From a virus, in the IMG/VR virus record IMGVR_UViG_3300031730_000010, positions 1-43,898 of that record: 43,898 bases of DNA; one strand, written 5' to 3'. Made by a program: the position numbers and the translations under genes. The notes under the pieces are model-generated. The model did not search any database. It had not been told where the DNA came from and worked only from the letters and a program-made list of their open reading frames with translations. Shown here in pieces: positions 23,014 to 31,576 of the stretch. How positions within the stretch are numbered: position 1 is the first letter of the stretch; every line of letters starts with the position of its first letter.

Positions 23014-23286
23014 TCACCTTTTCAGATATTTGATATTGGCAAGGTCTTTGCTCGCGATCTTGCCATCGGAAACATATTTTTGCAGTTGATCCTTGACCAA
23101 ATTCACGATGTGAACGGCCTGCCAGAGCTTTTCGCGAGCCTGGGTGTCTGCCACACGCGTATTGCGCCAAGCCAGCAGATACTCGGTTTCCAGATACGAA
23201 AAGACTTCTTTTAGGAGTTCACTTTGGAGCAGAGCTTCAGCAGCCGCGCCCCGGCCCTGCTGTTGGCCTAGCTTGATTTCGTCCAT
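23014..23286 (-). CDS. Small helical head protein
   Basis: This 90-aa protein is helical and charged (AAAEALLQSELLKEVFSYLE, REKLWQAVHIVNLVKDQL). It sits between the head genes and the scaffold. Proteins of this size and shape next to scaffolds occur in many podoviruses. No enzymatic motif is visible. Confidence 0.7.
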   Translation of the reverse strand: MDEIKLGQQQGRGAAAEALLQSELLKEVFSYLETEYLLAWRNTRVADTQAREKLWQAVHIVNLVKDQLQKYVSDGKIASKDLANIKYLKR

Positions 23287-23459
23287 TTCTCACAATCACA
23301 TTTGCCAATTCTTGTCCAAGGATTTTGGACTGGCACCAGATTATCCGGCAGGCCATAACCACCGTCGCACCAAACATGCCTGCGGCCATTGCACCAAACA
23401 TCGTGGCTTCCGCCTTGGTAGACCCGGATGCAGTCGTCTAATTCAAGAGCAGCACTAAT
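23268..23459 (-). CDS. Candidate 63-aa Cys/Trp-rich protein with ATT start
   Basis: Between two head genes the third frame is open for 63 codons. It has a strongly protein-like composition: LELDDCIRVYQGGSHD, then a near-repeat VWCNGRRHVWCDGG, then GKCDCEKW. It has no ATG, GTG or TTG near its 5' end. ATT at 23459-23457 follows GAGGA by six bases, so an ATT start is plausible, or translation may come by a -1 shift from the gene upstream. An alternative frame here, MFGAMAAGMFGATVV, is hydrophobic but less convincing. Confidence 0.4.
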   Translation of the reverse strand: MSAALELDDCIRVYQGGSHDVWCNGRRHVWCDGGYGLPDNLVPVQNPWTRIGKCDCEKWTKSS

Positions 23460-23890
23460 GCTTCTTCCTCGTCCTGTTCGAATTCATATTCGTAATAGGC
23501 CCTGGCAATCGCCTCGGCGTGTCGGGCGGCTTCCGTGCCTTCCTTGATGCGCTTTGCTCTTGCCGCCTCCTCTAGCGCTAACAAGAGCGGCGCCGGATCA
23601 ATCGTCGGACTTTCGATATCGACCAGCTCAGCCGATTCCAGAGCGGCCTTAAGCGCCTTACGCTGCGCTTTGTTTTTGGCTTCCTTAGCCTTGGCGGCTA
23701 TGTCCTCAAGAAGCTGGGCGTACTGCTCCCGGCTGAGCCCGCGCTGCCTAGCTAATCTGCGTTCGAGTTCTTCCGGGTCGTGTCTAAAGCCGGTGCCCCA
23801 TTCGGGCATCCAGCCGACTCTGCGTGTGTCTCCGCCAACTTGGAAAACGTTATTCTGAAATATGTTTTTTTGAAAAACCTTGGCGCCCAT
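23438..23890 (-). CDS. Virion-associated protein with conserved N-terminus and helical body
   Basis: This 150-aa protein begins MGAKVFQKNIFQNNVFQVG, a short start sequence I associate with phage head/tail-region proteins. It continues with a charged, helical Ala-rich body, including AKAKEAKNKAQRKALKAALE, and an acidic C-terminus. It lies between the tail-appendage and scaffold genes. Function is unknown. Confidence 0.7.
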   Translation of the reverse strand: MGAKVFQKNIFQNNVFQVGGDTRRVGWMPEWGTGFRHDPEELERRLARQRGLSREQYAQLLEDIAAKAKEAKNKAQRKALKAALESAELVDIESPTIDPAPLLLALEEAARAKRIKEGTEAARHAEAIARAYYEYEFEQDEEEALVLLLN

Positions 23891-23900
23891 TAGCCACCCT

Positions 23901-24053
23901 TTATTTAGGCGCGTCCTGCTCCGATGGATTTTTTTGCGCGGAGATTTGGCGTTGCATTTCCTGTATCACCGGCATGGAAATCTTGGCCGGCATTTCGCCC
24001 AAGGCTCGGGCGACAACTTGAACCATCTCCTGCGACAATTCGAATTTCAGCAT
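23901..24053 (-). CDS. 50-aa helical protein
   Basis: A frame of 50 codons starts with ATG 24053, sharing a base with the upstream stop (TGATG), and ends TAA at 23903-23901. The product (MLKFELSQEMVQVVARALG, then EMPAKISMPVIQEMQRQIS) is a regular amphipathic helix pair. It is a standard small gene for this region of related phages in my judgement. No function is known. Confidence 0.65.
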   Translation of the reverse strand: MLKFELSQEMVQVVARALGEMPAKISMPVIQEMQRQISAQKNPSEQDAPK

Positions 24054-24511
24054 CACGCAAACTGCACCGATTTTAGTGTGCCGGCATCATTGTAATAGGC
24101 TTTTGCTGTATCGTTCACGCTGTCGTAGATCAGTGCCCACCCGCCAGCAGGAACATCTGATGCGACCGGAGCTCCCACCTTTGTCTTGGCGATAAAGGAC
24201 GTGCCGCCCCAATGAATCGGATAGGCGGAATTAAGAAAAAGCCCGTTCCAGCCATGCGCCGAGGTTCCAAGCGAAGTAACGGCTTCCGGATACACGCCGT
24301 TGACATCGATCACCACTCGCGGAGTGCCTTGAATACTGAAGGAAAAGCTGCCTCCAGTCGGGACGTTAAAATACAATTCGTTATCCCCGGGAGCGCCCCC
24401 CTCGACGCACATCGCATCGTTAAAAGAGGTGACATTATTAAAAGAGAGCATGAGATAGTTTGAATCTATGCTATCGGGGCCGATAACGACTCTAGGCAGT
24501 GGGGAGGTCAT
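24053..24511 (-). CDS. Tail appendage module protein
   Basis: ATG 24511 gives 152 aa; an upstream open extension is the shadow of a gene remnant. Residues ~50-110 (LYFNVPTGGSFSFSIQGTP, VVIDVNGVYPEAVTSLG, WNGLFL) match a stretch of the 314-aa protein at 26494-27438. The C-terminus KAYYNDAGTLKSVQFA is a short module found at the ends of phage appendage proteins. It is likely part of a fibre or appendage. Confidence 0.7.
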   Translation of the reverse strand: MTSPLPRVVIGPDSIDSNYLMLSFNNVTSFNDAMCVEGGAPGDNELYFNVPTGGSFSFSIQGTPRVVIDVNGVYPEAVTSLGTSAHGWNGLFLNSAYPIHWGGTSFIAKTKVGAPVASDVPAGGWALIYDSVNDTAKAYYNDAGTLKSVQFA

Positions 24512-24524
24512 TGTTGATTTGCCC

Positions 24525-24596
24525 TTATGTGAGTGCGACAGTTTGGAGGGAGCCGGCATTGTTATAGTAAACCTGCGTCCTGTATTTTGGCGGCCG
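24525..24596 (-). pseudogene. Remnant of an appendage C-terminal module
   Basis: A short open stretch just downstream of a stop codon encodes VYYNNAGSLQTVALT at its end, which closely matches AYYNDAGTLKSVQFA at the end of the next gene. It has no start codon of its own and is cut off after about 23 codons. This looks like the leftover tail of an earlier copy of the appendage gene after recombination. Confidence 0.5.
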
Positions 24597-24657
24597 CTAT
24601 CTGCAAGTTAACTACTAGGTCGCCAATAACGAGTTTAACTCTCTGATTCACGTCCAT
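24562..24657 (-). CDS. 31-aa short helical protein, possibly truncated
   Basis: ATG 24657 follows closely on the preceding stop. The product (MDVNQRVKLVIGDLVVNLQ, then IAAAKIQDAGLL) resembles the start of small coiled-coil phage proteins that are usually longer. Its end runs into the appendage remnant described for 24525-24596. A recombination event has therefore probably cut its C-terminal part. Confidence 0.45.
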   Translation of the reverse strand: MDVNQRVKLVIGDLVVNLQIAAAKIQDAGLL

Positions 24658-24661
24658 CAGT

Positions 24662-25432
24662 CTATATCCCGCCCATTGGCATATTTCCCAACCCGCGTTT
24701 GTCGAATGTTGCACCGGCAACGGTCCGTAGGACCGTTAAGACCACCTGAGATGCTCGCACTGCCGGTTCGTTGGCCGTGGTGCCCGATCCCAATATTTCA
24801 ACGAGGAACGTGTTCCAGAGGGTATTCGGAATTGGCACTGAAATCGCGTCCGTGGCTGAACCCGTACCGTAAACCGGAGTATCAGCAAGACCGTTTGAGC
24901 CGCTGCTATTGCCGGTTTGCGCACGATTCACATAGCCGGGAGGAAGGTTGGTGCCACTCAGAAGAGTGCGACTTGCGCTGGTTAGGAATATGGCAATCAG
25001 TAAGCTGTTATTCCCCGTCGTAGTTACCGAAGCCGCAGTCATCGTGGCGCTGCCGGTCGTCGGTGGACTATGAGCATTATTCGATACGCCAATCGGCGTA
25101 GGCGTGGCATTGCCGCTATATTGGAAAATCTGCGCCTGACTAATGAAACTTCCCGTCCAAGAAAAAACCGGCGCCGCTTCGGTGCCATCAACCAAGCGCC
25201 ACGCTAGAGCGCAATAATCGCCTCCCGACGTGCCTCCGCCATTATCCGTCGCAAAAATTGTCCAGCCGCCACCAGGCGCAGAGGGACCTCCGCTTGCTCC
25301 GCCGAGCTGCAAATCAAGTTGAGCAATGAGAACGTTATTGTTAGTCCGACTTGCCGGAAGCGCGGGCGTTATAGTTGTGCTGGCGGCTTTGACCTGAAAT
25401 GCGCCTGAATTGACGAAAGCCGGAATGCCCAT
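24662..25432 (-). CDS. Beta-rich tail appendage protein
   Basis: This 256-aa protein is rich in G, S, T and N, with alternating strand patterns (NNVLIAQLDLQLGG, YCALAWRLVDGTEAAPVFSW). It lies next to the LamG-like protein and overlaps its stop by one base. It may be a structural appendage or receptor-binding component. No named family is recognised. Confidence 0.7.
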   Translation of the reverse strand: MGIPAFVNSGAFQVKAASTTITPALPASRTNNNVLIAQLDLQLGGASGGPSAPGGGWTIFATDNGGGTSGGDYCALAWRLVDGTEAAPVFSWTGSFISQAQIFQYSGNATPTPIGVSNNAHSPPTTGSATMTAASVTTTGNNSLLIAIFLTSASRTLLSGTNLPPGYVNRAQTGNSSGSNGLADTPVYGTGSATDAISVPIPNTLWNTFLVEILGSGTTANEPAVRASQVVLTVLRTVAGATFDKRGLGNMPMGGI

Positions 25433-26481
25433 TAAACCTGCTCATAACCAATCAGGGTAGCATTGGCTGCTGGGCCCAACCAAGCAACTCCGGTATTCGG
25501 GTCTGTCACATAGCTATCCCGAATACTCCTATAGCTCCCAGGTATTGGGTTTACAGTCGCCCCGTCTTGCGACGTGACCCCCGAAGAAAGCTTGGTTCTT
25601 GCACTTCTCTGCGTCACATCATCCTTGCGCATGTACGCACAAACGTCGACAGCAAAGATGGTCGTCGGGTTATTGGTCATAGGACCGTGGGTAAATTTAT
25701 CGATCGTCCCACTCGCAGTGCTGATATTGTAAGTGGTGTCCCCGTCGAATCCAGTTTCCTGGATTTGGCTCAGGTTCGTAGAGGCATTCGGCGTGAAAGC
25801 CGCCGAGTTAGTGCCGGTTGCAAATAAGGTCTGAGTTTGCGCATTGCCGAGAAAAGTGTTTGTAGGTGCGCTCCCGGTGGTGTCACATACGTATAGATCG
25901 TCATAAACAGGATTTGTAGTGGTGATACGAAGCTGTACGCCGTTGGTGAAATTGTTTGCGGACTGTCTGGTATTCTGGCCGGTTGCGGTTAGCTCCTGAG
26001 TCCCATTAAGATTGACCGTAAATGCGCCGGTCGTGTTGTTAATCGTGGCCGACATTTCTATAAAATAGGTGGTGCTCGTCGTAAGGACCGTTGTGCCCGT
26101 CGCCAAGACTGTTGCGTTGGTTCCGCGCCAGACGATAAGTTTCCCGGACGTATTAATGGACAAACCACACTGAGCCGTTGCGGTCGTATCCAGAAAGGCT
26201 AGGATATCGTTGATTGCAGCAAAGCTGCCGCTGGTCGTGTATCTCATCCCGAAAATGAGTGTTGTATAATTGGTGGTGAAAGACAGATTGGCCTGCTGAT
26301 TGCCCGCGCTTTTAACGCCAGAGCCCGCCAATGCCCCCGCTACCTTGGTCCAGCTAGCCCCGTTCAGAGTCCAAATGCCGCCGCTCGTCCCACCAAATCC
26401 GGTGCTGAACGGCACAACGAGAAAATCAGTCGCAGGGGTTGTAGACCAATAGTCAAAGCCCTCATAGCCGATCAATGCCAT
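25432..26481 (-). CDS. LamG/concanavalin-like tail appendage protein
   Basis: This 349-aa protein shows the pattern of a lectin-like jelly roll: GFDYWSTTPATDF, LIFGMRYTTSGSF, GLSINTSGKLIVWRG, YFIEMSATINNTTGAF, and LRITTTNPVYDDLYV. Such domains usually bind polysaccharides on the host or brace fibres. It lies between two other appendage genes downstream of the portal, suggesting a receptor-binding or adsorption apparatus. Confidence 0.7.
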   Translation of the reverse strand: MALIGYEGFDYWSTTPATDFLVVPFSTGFGGTSGGIWTLNGASWTKVAGALAGSGVKSAGNQQANLSFTTNYTTLIFGMRYTTSGSFAAINDILAFLDTTATAQCGLSINTSGKLIVWRGTNATVLATGTTVLTTSTTYFIEMSATINNTTGAFTVNLNGTQELTATGQNTRQSANNFTNGVQLRITTTNPVYDDLYVCDTTGSAPTNTFLGNAQTQTLFATGTNSAAFTPNASTNLSQIQETGFDGDTTYNISTASGTIDKFTHGPMTNNPTTIFAVDVCAYMRKDDVTQRSARTKLSSGVTSQDGATVNPIPGSYRSIRDSYVTDPNTGVAWLGPAANATLIGYEQV

Positions 26482-26493
26482 TCGTGGAGTTTC

Positions 26494-27438
26494 CTATTGC
26501 AGGGCAATGATGCTGTAGGCCGCGGTCCCATTTATGCGTCTGAGACTGATAATGAATTTGTTGGTGTTTGAAGTAGTCAGCGCATCGCCGGTATTTGAAC
26601 CGACGGTAAAGCCCGAGAATGTAATCGTCCCAGCGGATGCGCCGTTCGTTACCAATATATCGACGGCCCCGTCTGCGGCCATCGCGGCTAATGTATGAGC
26701 GCCGTTGTTGGTATAGTATTGATAGTTGCCATTCGTCAGAACCGGAGTCACCGTACCGCTGCTTATGGTCCCGCCGTTATAAGCGGTAACAGAGAAGCCA
26801 GGGCCTATGACGCCCGCAGCGCTTACGCTGAAAACAGTAGCGCTACCGACTTGCAAGTCCATCAGCAAAGAACCGGCCGCGCTCGCCGTATTCGTGACGT
26901 TCAGGAATATCGGTGCGTCGAACGTCACGCCGGCGTTATTCCATGTGGCGGCGATACTTATTGCGTCGGTATTCGTGGTGATGGTGCCGAGCGCAATGTC
27001 CAGCGTGTTCTTTGCAAAAATCCCGTTCCAGCGATTGGTGCTCCGCCCCAATGGAGTCGTGCCGACTGGATACATGCCGCTGACATCAATTGTGAACCTA
27101 CTGGTGCCAGCAATGCAAAACGAATAGCCGCCTCCTGTCGGGACGTTGAAATACATCACCCCGTCACTGCCGCCGCCGCCTTCGATTATCATCCCCGTAG
27201 TGAAGGCTAGATCGCCATTAAAGGAGAACGCGTTATAGGTAGTGGCGCCCGAGTCAACGCCGATCTTAAGCGTATTTGTGGCGCTCGACAGCTTTACGTC
27301 TTGCTCGGCGGTGAATGTATTAGTTGCGTCGGTGACTACAATGCCAGTTAATGTATGAGTAGCATTCCACGCATTCGAACCAACATCGGAGCCGTCATCC
27401 GCTATGGCTGAAACGTGAGTGTGGGTAACAGAAGCCAT
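26494..27438 (-). CDS. Tail appendage protein, modular
   Basis: This 314-aa protein contains VMYFNVPTGGGYSFCIAGTS, a module shared with the 152-aa protein at 24053-24511, in which FNVPTGG is followed by a hydrophobic strand, IDV, YP and WNG motifs. The rest is Thr/Ala/Ser/Gly-rich beta. It overlaps the portal gene by one base. It probably forms a fibre or collar component. Confidence 0.7.
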   Translation of the reverse strand: MASVTHTHVSAIADDGSDVGSNAWNATHTLTGIVVTDATNTFTAEQDVKLSSATNTLKIGVDSGATTYNAFSFNGDLAFTTGMIIEGGGGSDGVMYFNVPTGGGYSFCIAGTSRFTIDVSGMYPVGTTPLGRSTNRWNGIFAKNTLDIALGTITTNTDAISIAATWNNAGVTFDAPIFLNVTNTASAAGSLLMDLQVGSATVFSVSAAGVIGPGFSVTAYNGGTISSGTVTPVLTNGNYQYYTNNGAHTLAAMAADGAVDILVTNGASAGTITFSGFTVGSNTGDALTTSNTNKFIISLRRINGTAAYSIIALQ

Positions 27439-30077
27439 TATCGTGCAGTCTCAACGTGCGAAATCTTGCCGTCTTTCCCGCGCACGATTTTACGCGGGGC
27501 GGAGGCGTGTTTGAGCACGCTCCCAAGAGCTTCGGCTGTTTGCTTATGGGCGTGCATTTGCTGTGCGTGCATTTTGCTCAAATGCTCGCCAAGAGCACTA
27601 TGCGCCTGTGATTGCTGGTCGTGCATCTTCCCGAAGTGCTCGGTAATCTGCTTAAATCCGCCCGTAAAGCCGTCCGCGACGGATTGGGCGCCCTTATCGC
27701 CTGCAATAACGGTAGTCCCGCCGCTGGACTGCTTGGCCGTCTGCGCCTTGGCCTGCTCGGCCTTATGTCCAGCTAGCGCAATCTGCGTTCCAGCCTGGAC
27801 TTCGGCCAATCTAGCTTGATGCGTGGCGAGCTGCATCTTGTGGCCGTGCTCTTCGCGCTTCATGTGCATCTCAAGCATATCGAGTTCTTTTTGGTGTTCG
27901 AACTTTTGCTGCTCAAGAGCGGCATCGGCTTGCAGTTTGGCCGCTTCATGCACCGCTTCGGTCTGCTGCTTTTGCTGCTGCAACTGAGCGGCGCTCTGCG
28001 CCTTGATCATCTCGATCTGCAGCTTAGGATCAGGTTGCGCTTGCGGAGGCGGTTGAGTGCTCGGGTCGGTAAAGAAGGCGTCCACATCCTTATGCCCGCT
28101 AATGCGCGTCAGCACCTTGGCGGAGTTGTAGAGATTCATCGGCGTAACGAGATTGGTCAGGCCCCCCATAAGAGCCTTCTCTTGCATGGCAATGACCAAG
28201 TTTACCATCTGCATTTGCTCGGCCTTGCCGCCGGTGCCGAGGCCCACCTCTACCGTCATGTCATTGCGCTTTTTCCAGTCCCGCGGATCAACCTGGACCC
28301 ACTGATTGCGCAATCTGACGGTCTGGGCTTGCTGGCCGTGCTTGCGCACAATGCCATGAAGCAGCAAGAAAAGGTCCTTGATACCAGTCTCGGCAAAAAT
28401 GCGTGCAATCAACTTCATGCGGGCCTGGGTGGCCGAATACATCTGATTGACCGCGGTAGCCGTCTGGTTCACTAGCGCATCGGCGTCAATGCCTTGCCCT
28501 TGGCGGGTGACACCAGTGCGAACTTCTCTTACTTGATCGAAATACTCCAAGGCAGGAAAGATGTTTTGCCCGATGTCTGGAACTTCAATGACGTTAAGGC
28601 CGCCGGGCTGTTTAGTGCGTACAATTCCGCCCTGACGGCTGATTAATAGGTCATCCAAAGTGTTGACCGAAGCATGACTTTCGGCAATCTCGGTACGCGG
28701 ATTGTTGGCAAGATACTTGTTGTCGAGATAGGCCCGCAATAGAGCCGTCTTAATACGCTGAATCTCCATAACCAAATCGGCCAAGGAGCGACCAAAGAAC
28801 CGATGCGTGATAATCACTGGCGTCATGGCGGCAAAGGGGATCTGGTCGAACTCCTCCATATCGAGTTCGCCGCCGTTCTTGGTTAGTAGAACACCTTGCT
28901 CGTCGCCCGTAGTGACTTTATAGAGTTTAGCAACTCCCGTTCCTTCATAGTCCATTCGGACGTAGTGTTCGATAATAGCAATTCGTCGAGAAGCCGGGTT
29001 ATGCTCTTCTCCAACGTCAAGATGTTCCGCAACTGTGTCTCGGTTGATCTCTTCCGGGTTGGTAATGGAGAGATAGGTAGGAAGCGATTCGACGATATCG
29101 CGGTCATAGCCCTGCCGAATAAGCTCACCTTGGGTAATCTGTGTTATGCGATGGAAGCAATAATTGCAACTCCGAATCGACCGGGCGGTCTTTTCAATGC
29201 CGAATTCTTCCGGCGGCACACCAAGGACTTTTGCCTCGGCATATTTCTTGCTGCGCTTGACTTTGACATCGTGCAGGGTGGGTGCCGGGCCAGCCATGCC
29301 TGCGGCCGGCGCGCCTATTCCCGGAGGTCCTGAAGGCGCCGGCGAAGCGTCTAGGGGGGCGCTGCGGTTTATGGTCTGACCGCCCCGCGGTTGCCATGAG
29401 CCATTATTTGACTCTCCGACATCTTGGCCAATCGCCGCACGAGTCTGAGGCAATTGACTAGGCGCATCCTCTGTATCCCCGAGCGAACTATCTCGGAGTT
29501 CATCCCCCTCGGATTGCCCCTGATGGCTTGAATGGGCGACGATTTCAACATCCTGATCGGTCGCCAATAGGGCAAACTGGTCATCGGTGAGATTGTAATA
29601 GGTTTCTTGCTCTTCTTCCTCACGTTCCTCCCACCAAACCTTGACCACGCCAACCTTGGACAGGAGCGCATCCTTAATGAAGCTATACAGAACCAGAAAG
29701 CCGGGGTTCTGGTTCATAAAAACGTGATTGATATAATCGGTTTCCTGCTCGGCGGCCTGAACGTCCTCAGGACCCTGCGGATTGAATTTAACGACTTCTT
29801 CCGAGCCGGTGAAAATCTCCATCAGTGAAGGCATTAGGCCCTCGATAGTGTCCGATACGTCCGAGCTGACGGCGCTCGATCGGCCGTCCATGGCGGGCAT
29901 GTCTTTGGACATGTCGTTATTGTAGTACATCAGCGCATCATCGCGCTGGGAGCTTAGGACGGATGCCCGGATAGCGGCAAGTGCGCTGATCTTCTCGGAG
30001 TCCAGCAACGTCTTCAGTTCGCTGCGGCTCATTCGTCTGTTAGGACGCGGCTCTGCGGCGTAAGTGGGTGATGCCAT
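27438..30077 (-). CDS. Portal protein
   Basis: This 879-aa protein starts at ATG 30077, with AAGGA five bases upstream; a longer frame lacks such a site. The core holds typical portal phrases: MPSLMEIFTGSEEVVKF, FLVLYSFIKDALLSKVG and FAAMTPVIITHRFFGRSL. The C-terminal third is a Gln/Lys/Glu-rich coiled coil (KLQADAALEQQKFEHQK and on) that may extend into the capsid as a barrel. It follows the terminase genes, as expected. The portal forms the DNA-translocation ring at the capsid vertex. Confidence 0.9.
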   Translation of the reverse strand: MASPTYAAEPRPNRRMSRSELKTLLDSEKISALAAIRASVLSSQRDDALMYYNNDMSKDMPAMDGRSSAVSSDVSDTIEGLMPSLMEIFTGSEEVVKFNPQGPEDVQAAEQETDYINHVFMNQNPGFLVLYSFIKDALLSKVGVVKVWWEEREEEEQETYYNLTDDQFALLATDQDVEIVAHSSHQGQSEGDELRDSSLGDTEDAPSQLPQTRAAIGQDVGESNNGSWQPRGGQTINRSAPLDASPAPSGPPGIGAPAAGMAGPAPTLHDVKVKRSKKYAEAKVLGVPPEEFGIEKTARSIRSCNYCFHRITQITQGELIRQGYDRDIVESLPTYLSITNPEEINRDTVAEHLDVGEEHNPASRRIAIIEHYVRMDYEGTGVAKLYKVTTGDEQGVLLTKNGGELDMEEFDQIPFAAMTPVIITHRFFGRSLADLVMEIQRIKTALLRAYLDNKYLANNPRTEIAESHASVNTLDDLLISRQGGIVRTKQPGGLNVIEVPDIGQNIFPALEYFDQVREVRTGVTRQGQGIDADALVNQTATAVNQMYSATQARMKLIARIFAETGIKDLFLLLHGIVRKHGQQAQTVRLRNQWVQVDPRDWKKRNDMTVEVGLGTGGKAEQMQMVNLVIAMQEKALMGGLTNLVTPMNLYNSAKVLTRISGHKDVDAFFTDPSTQPPPQAQPDPKLQIEMIKAQSAAQLQQQKQQTEAVHEAAKLQADAALEQQKFEHQKELDMLEMHMKREEHGHKMQLATHQARLAEVQAGTQIALAGHKAEQAKAQTAKQSSGGTTVIAGDKGAQSVADGFTGGFKQITEHFGKMHDQQSQAHSALGEHLSKMHAQQMHAHKQTAEALGSVLKHASAPRKIVRGKDGKISHVETAR

Positions 30078-30140
30078 TGCAATCCTTAAAAGGGGGCTGG
30101 CCTTGATGACTTCCGTCACCGACCCCGCATTCGCGGTTTT

Positions 30141-30158
30141 CCCCTCGGATTAGAGGGG
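30141..30158. other. Intergenic hairpin between methyltransferase and portal
   Basis: CCCCTC (30141-30146) pairs with GAGGGG (30153-30158) around a six-base loop, between the portal start and the methyltransferase stop. No U-tract follows on either strand. It may be a partial terminator, RNA processing point or attenuator separating the methyltransferase message from the portal message. Confidence 0.5.
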
Positions 30159-30167
30159 GAGGCCCAA

Positions 30168-31412
30168 TTAAATCATATTGCCGGTGATTAAAGGAATCAA
30201 GCCGCTTTCTAAGCGGCGTTGAATATCAATCTGGTATTCAGGCTCACGCTCGATTAAAATTGCGTGACAGCCTTCATTCAATGCGGCCTGTCCTGTAGTG
30301 CCAGAGCCAGCGAATGGATCTAGTATTGTTCCGCCCTTGGGGGTCACTAGGCGGATAAGATATTGCATGAGTTTGAGCGGTTTGACGGTCGGATGCTTAG
30401 ATCCATTGCGTTCGGCCTTGGAGGCTTTGGCACAATAGAAGAAGCGAGCGGCAGAACCGGAGTCGCCATAATCCCATTCCCCGTCCAACTTCTTAGGACG
30501 CGAACCGTAAATCTGATTGGGCGCCTTGATACTCGATCCCCTCAAAATACCAGACTGTGTATCAGGAAACCCATCCACCACTTCCTCGCTGCCGTCGTGG
30601 AGGATATTGGCGGGCCACCTACCAACCTCAGAACCAACGTAGGTAGTATTTCCCCCAACGTCTCCAGTCTGCCACGGCCGCTTACCATTGCCAAAACCAC
30701 CCGAGCGCTCGTCACTTGCTGGAATGCGCGCGCCGTCGATATTCAGCGCCCCCGTTCCCCACTTCAGCACATTGGCCGCCACTGTCTTTTCCGATAGCGG
30801 CTTGCGGGCGAGGACAATCGGTTCGCATGCGGGCTTTAGCGCCGTGCCCCAGCCTTGCCATTGGCGAGCAGCGTCGGTGGCTGGAGCAGTGATATCCGGC
30901 AACCCATTAAGTTCACGAGTAGGATCATGACAGAAACGACGTCCTTTTCCGCCGCTGGTATTCTCGGGCGAAACATATTTTCCGACAACCTGCCGCTCCG
31001 CTCCCGCCGCCCGATCAATCCCCTTGCTCACGTCATGCGACTTCGGGAAGCCTGAGCCATACACCCACATGATCGTGTCGCGTATCTCAAAGCCCGCATC
31101 CTCAATGGCGCAGGCCATGCGGTGATAAGTGCGAGTGCCCCCGAAGGCGAGTAGATGGGCGCCGGGCTTCAATACTCGATAGACTTCGGCCCATGTCTCA
31201 GGACGAAAGGCTATGTCGCCGCCATCCCATTGCTTGCCCATGAAGCCAACCGCCGCGCCCTTTGTGCCGGCGTATCGCCCTGGAAATGCACTGCGCGTCG
31301 TGGCAACCTGACTGGTCAAATGATACGGCGGATCGGTCACGCATGCGTCTAGGCTGTTTTCGGTCAGGGTCGGCAATATCTCAAGACAATCGCCGCTCTT
31401 CAGATCAATCAC
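30168..31412 (-). CDS. Site-specific DNA methyltransferase (DPPY type)
   Basis: GTG 31412 overlaps the previous stop as GTGA, giving 414 aa; a TTG 21 bases upstream is less likely. DPPY (27-30) is the catalytic motif of N6-adenine and N4-cytosine methyltransferases. FGGTRTYHRM and the C-terminal HPTVKPLKLMQYL and LDPFAGSGTTG complete a beta-class order (catalytic motif first, SAM motif last). A central ~200-residue region should recognise the target. No restriction endonuclease is nearby, so it is a solitary enzyme, probably shielding phage DNA. Confidence 0.9.
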   Translation of the reverse strand: MIDLKSGDCLEILPTLTENSLDACVTDPPYHLTSQVATTRSAFPGRYAGTKGAAVGFMGKQWDGGDIAFRPETWAEVYRVLKPGAHLLAFGGTRTYHRMACAIEDAGFEIRDTIMWVYGSGFPKSHDVSKGIDRAAGAERQVVGKYVSPENTSGGKGRRFCHDPTRELNGLPDITAPATDAARQWQGWGTALKPACEPIVLARKPLSEKTVAANVLKWGTGALNIDGARIPASDERSGGFGNGKRPWQTGDVGGNTTYVGSEVGRWPANILHDGSEEVVDGFPDTQSGILRGSSIKAPNQIYGSRPKKLDGEWDYGDSGSAARFFYCAKASKAERNGSKHPTVKPLKLMQYLIRLVTPKGGTILDPFAGSGTTGQAALNEGCHAILIEREPEYQIDIQRRLESGLIPLITGNMI

Positions 31413-31576
31413 TTGTGCCTGAAATAATCGCAAACTGCGGACGGGGAAATCTTGCCAGTAACAGTGCTACAAGAATCGGGTTTGATAAACATGACGCAAA
31501 TCGAGCAGTGTCGCCCTTGCGACCCCTTGCGATAAGCCGCCTCGTCTTTGCTGGCTTTGGTCTTAAGGCCCAGCAT
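31409..31576 (-). CDS. 55-aa four-Cys protein, HiPIP-like spacing
   Basis: ATG 31576 shares a base with the preceding stop (TAATG); the stop overlaps the methyltransferase start. The four Cys residues are C24, C27, C36 and C49 (CSIC, C-x8-C, C-x12-C). They sit in HCSICVMFIKPDSCSTVTG and KISPSAVCDYF, the arrangement of high-potential iron-sulfur proteins and their small phage relatives. It could hold a [4Fe-4S] cluster or zinc. Role in the phage is unknown. Confidence 0.7.
   Translation of the reverse strand: MLGLKTKASKDEAAYRKGSQGRHCSICVMFIKPDSCSTVTGKISPSAVCDYFRHK

Noticed and set aside
27816-28475. 219-codon plus-strand open frame
   Set aside because: Leu/His-rich antisense shadow of the portal's coiled-coil region.
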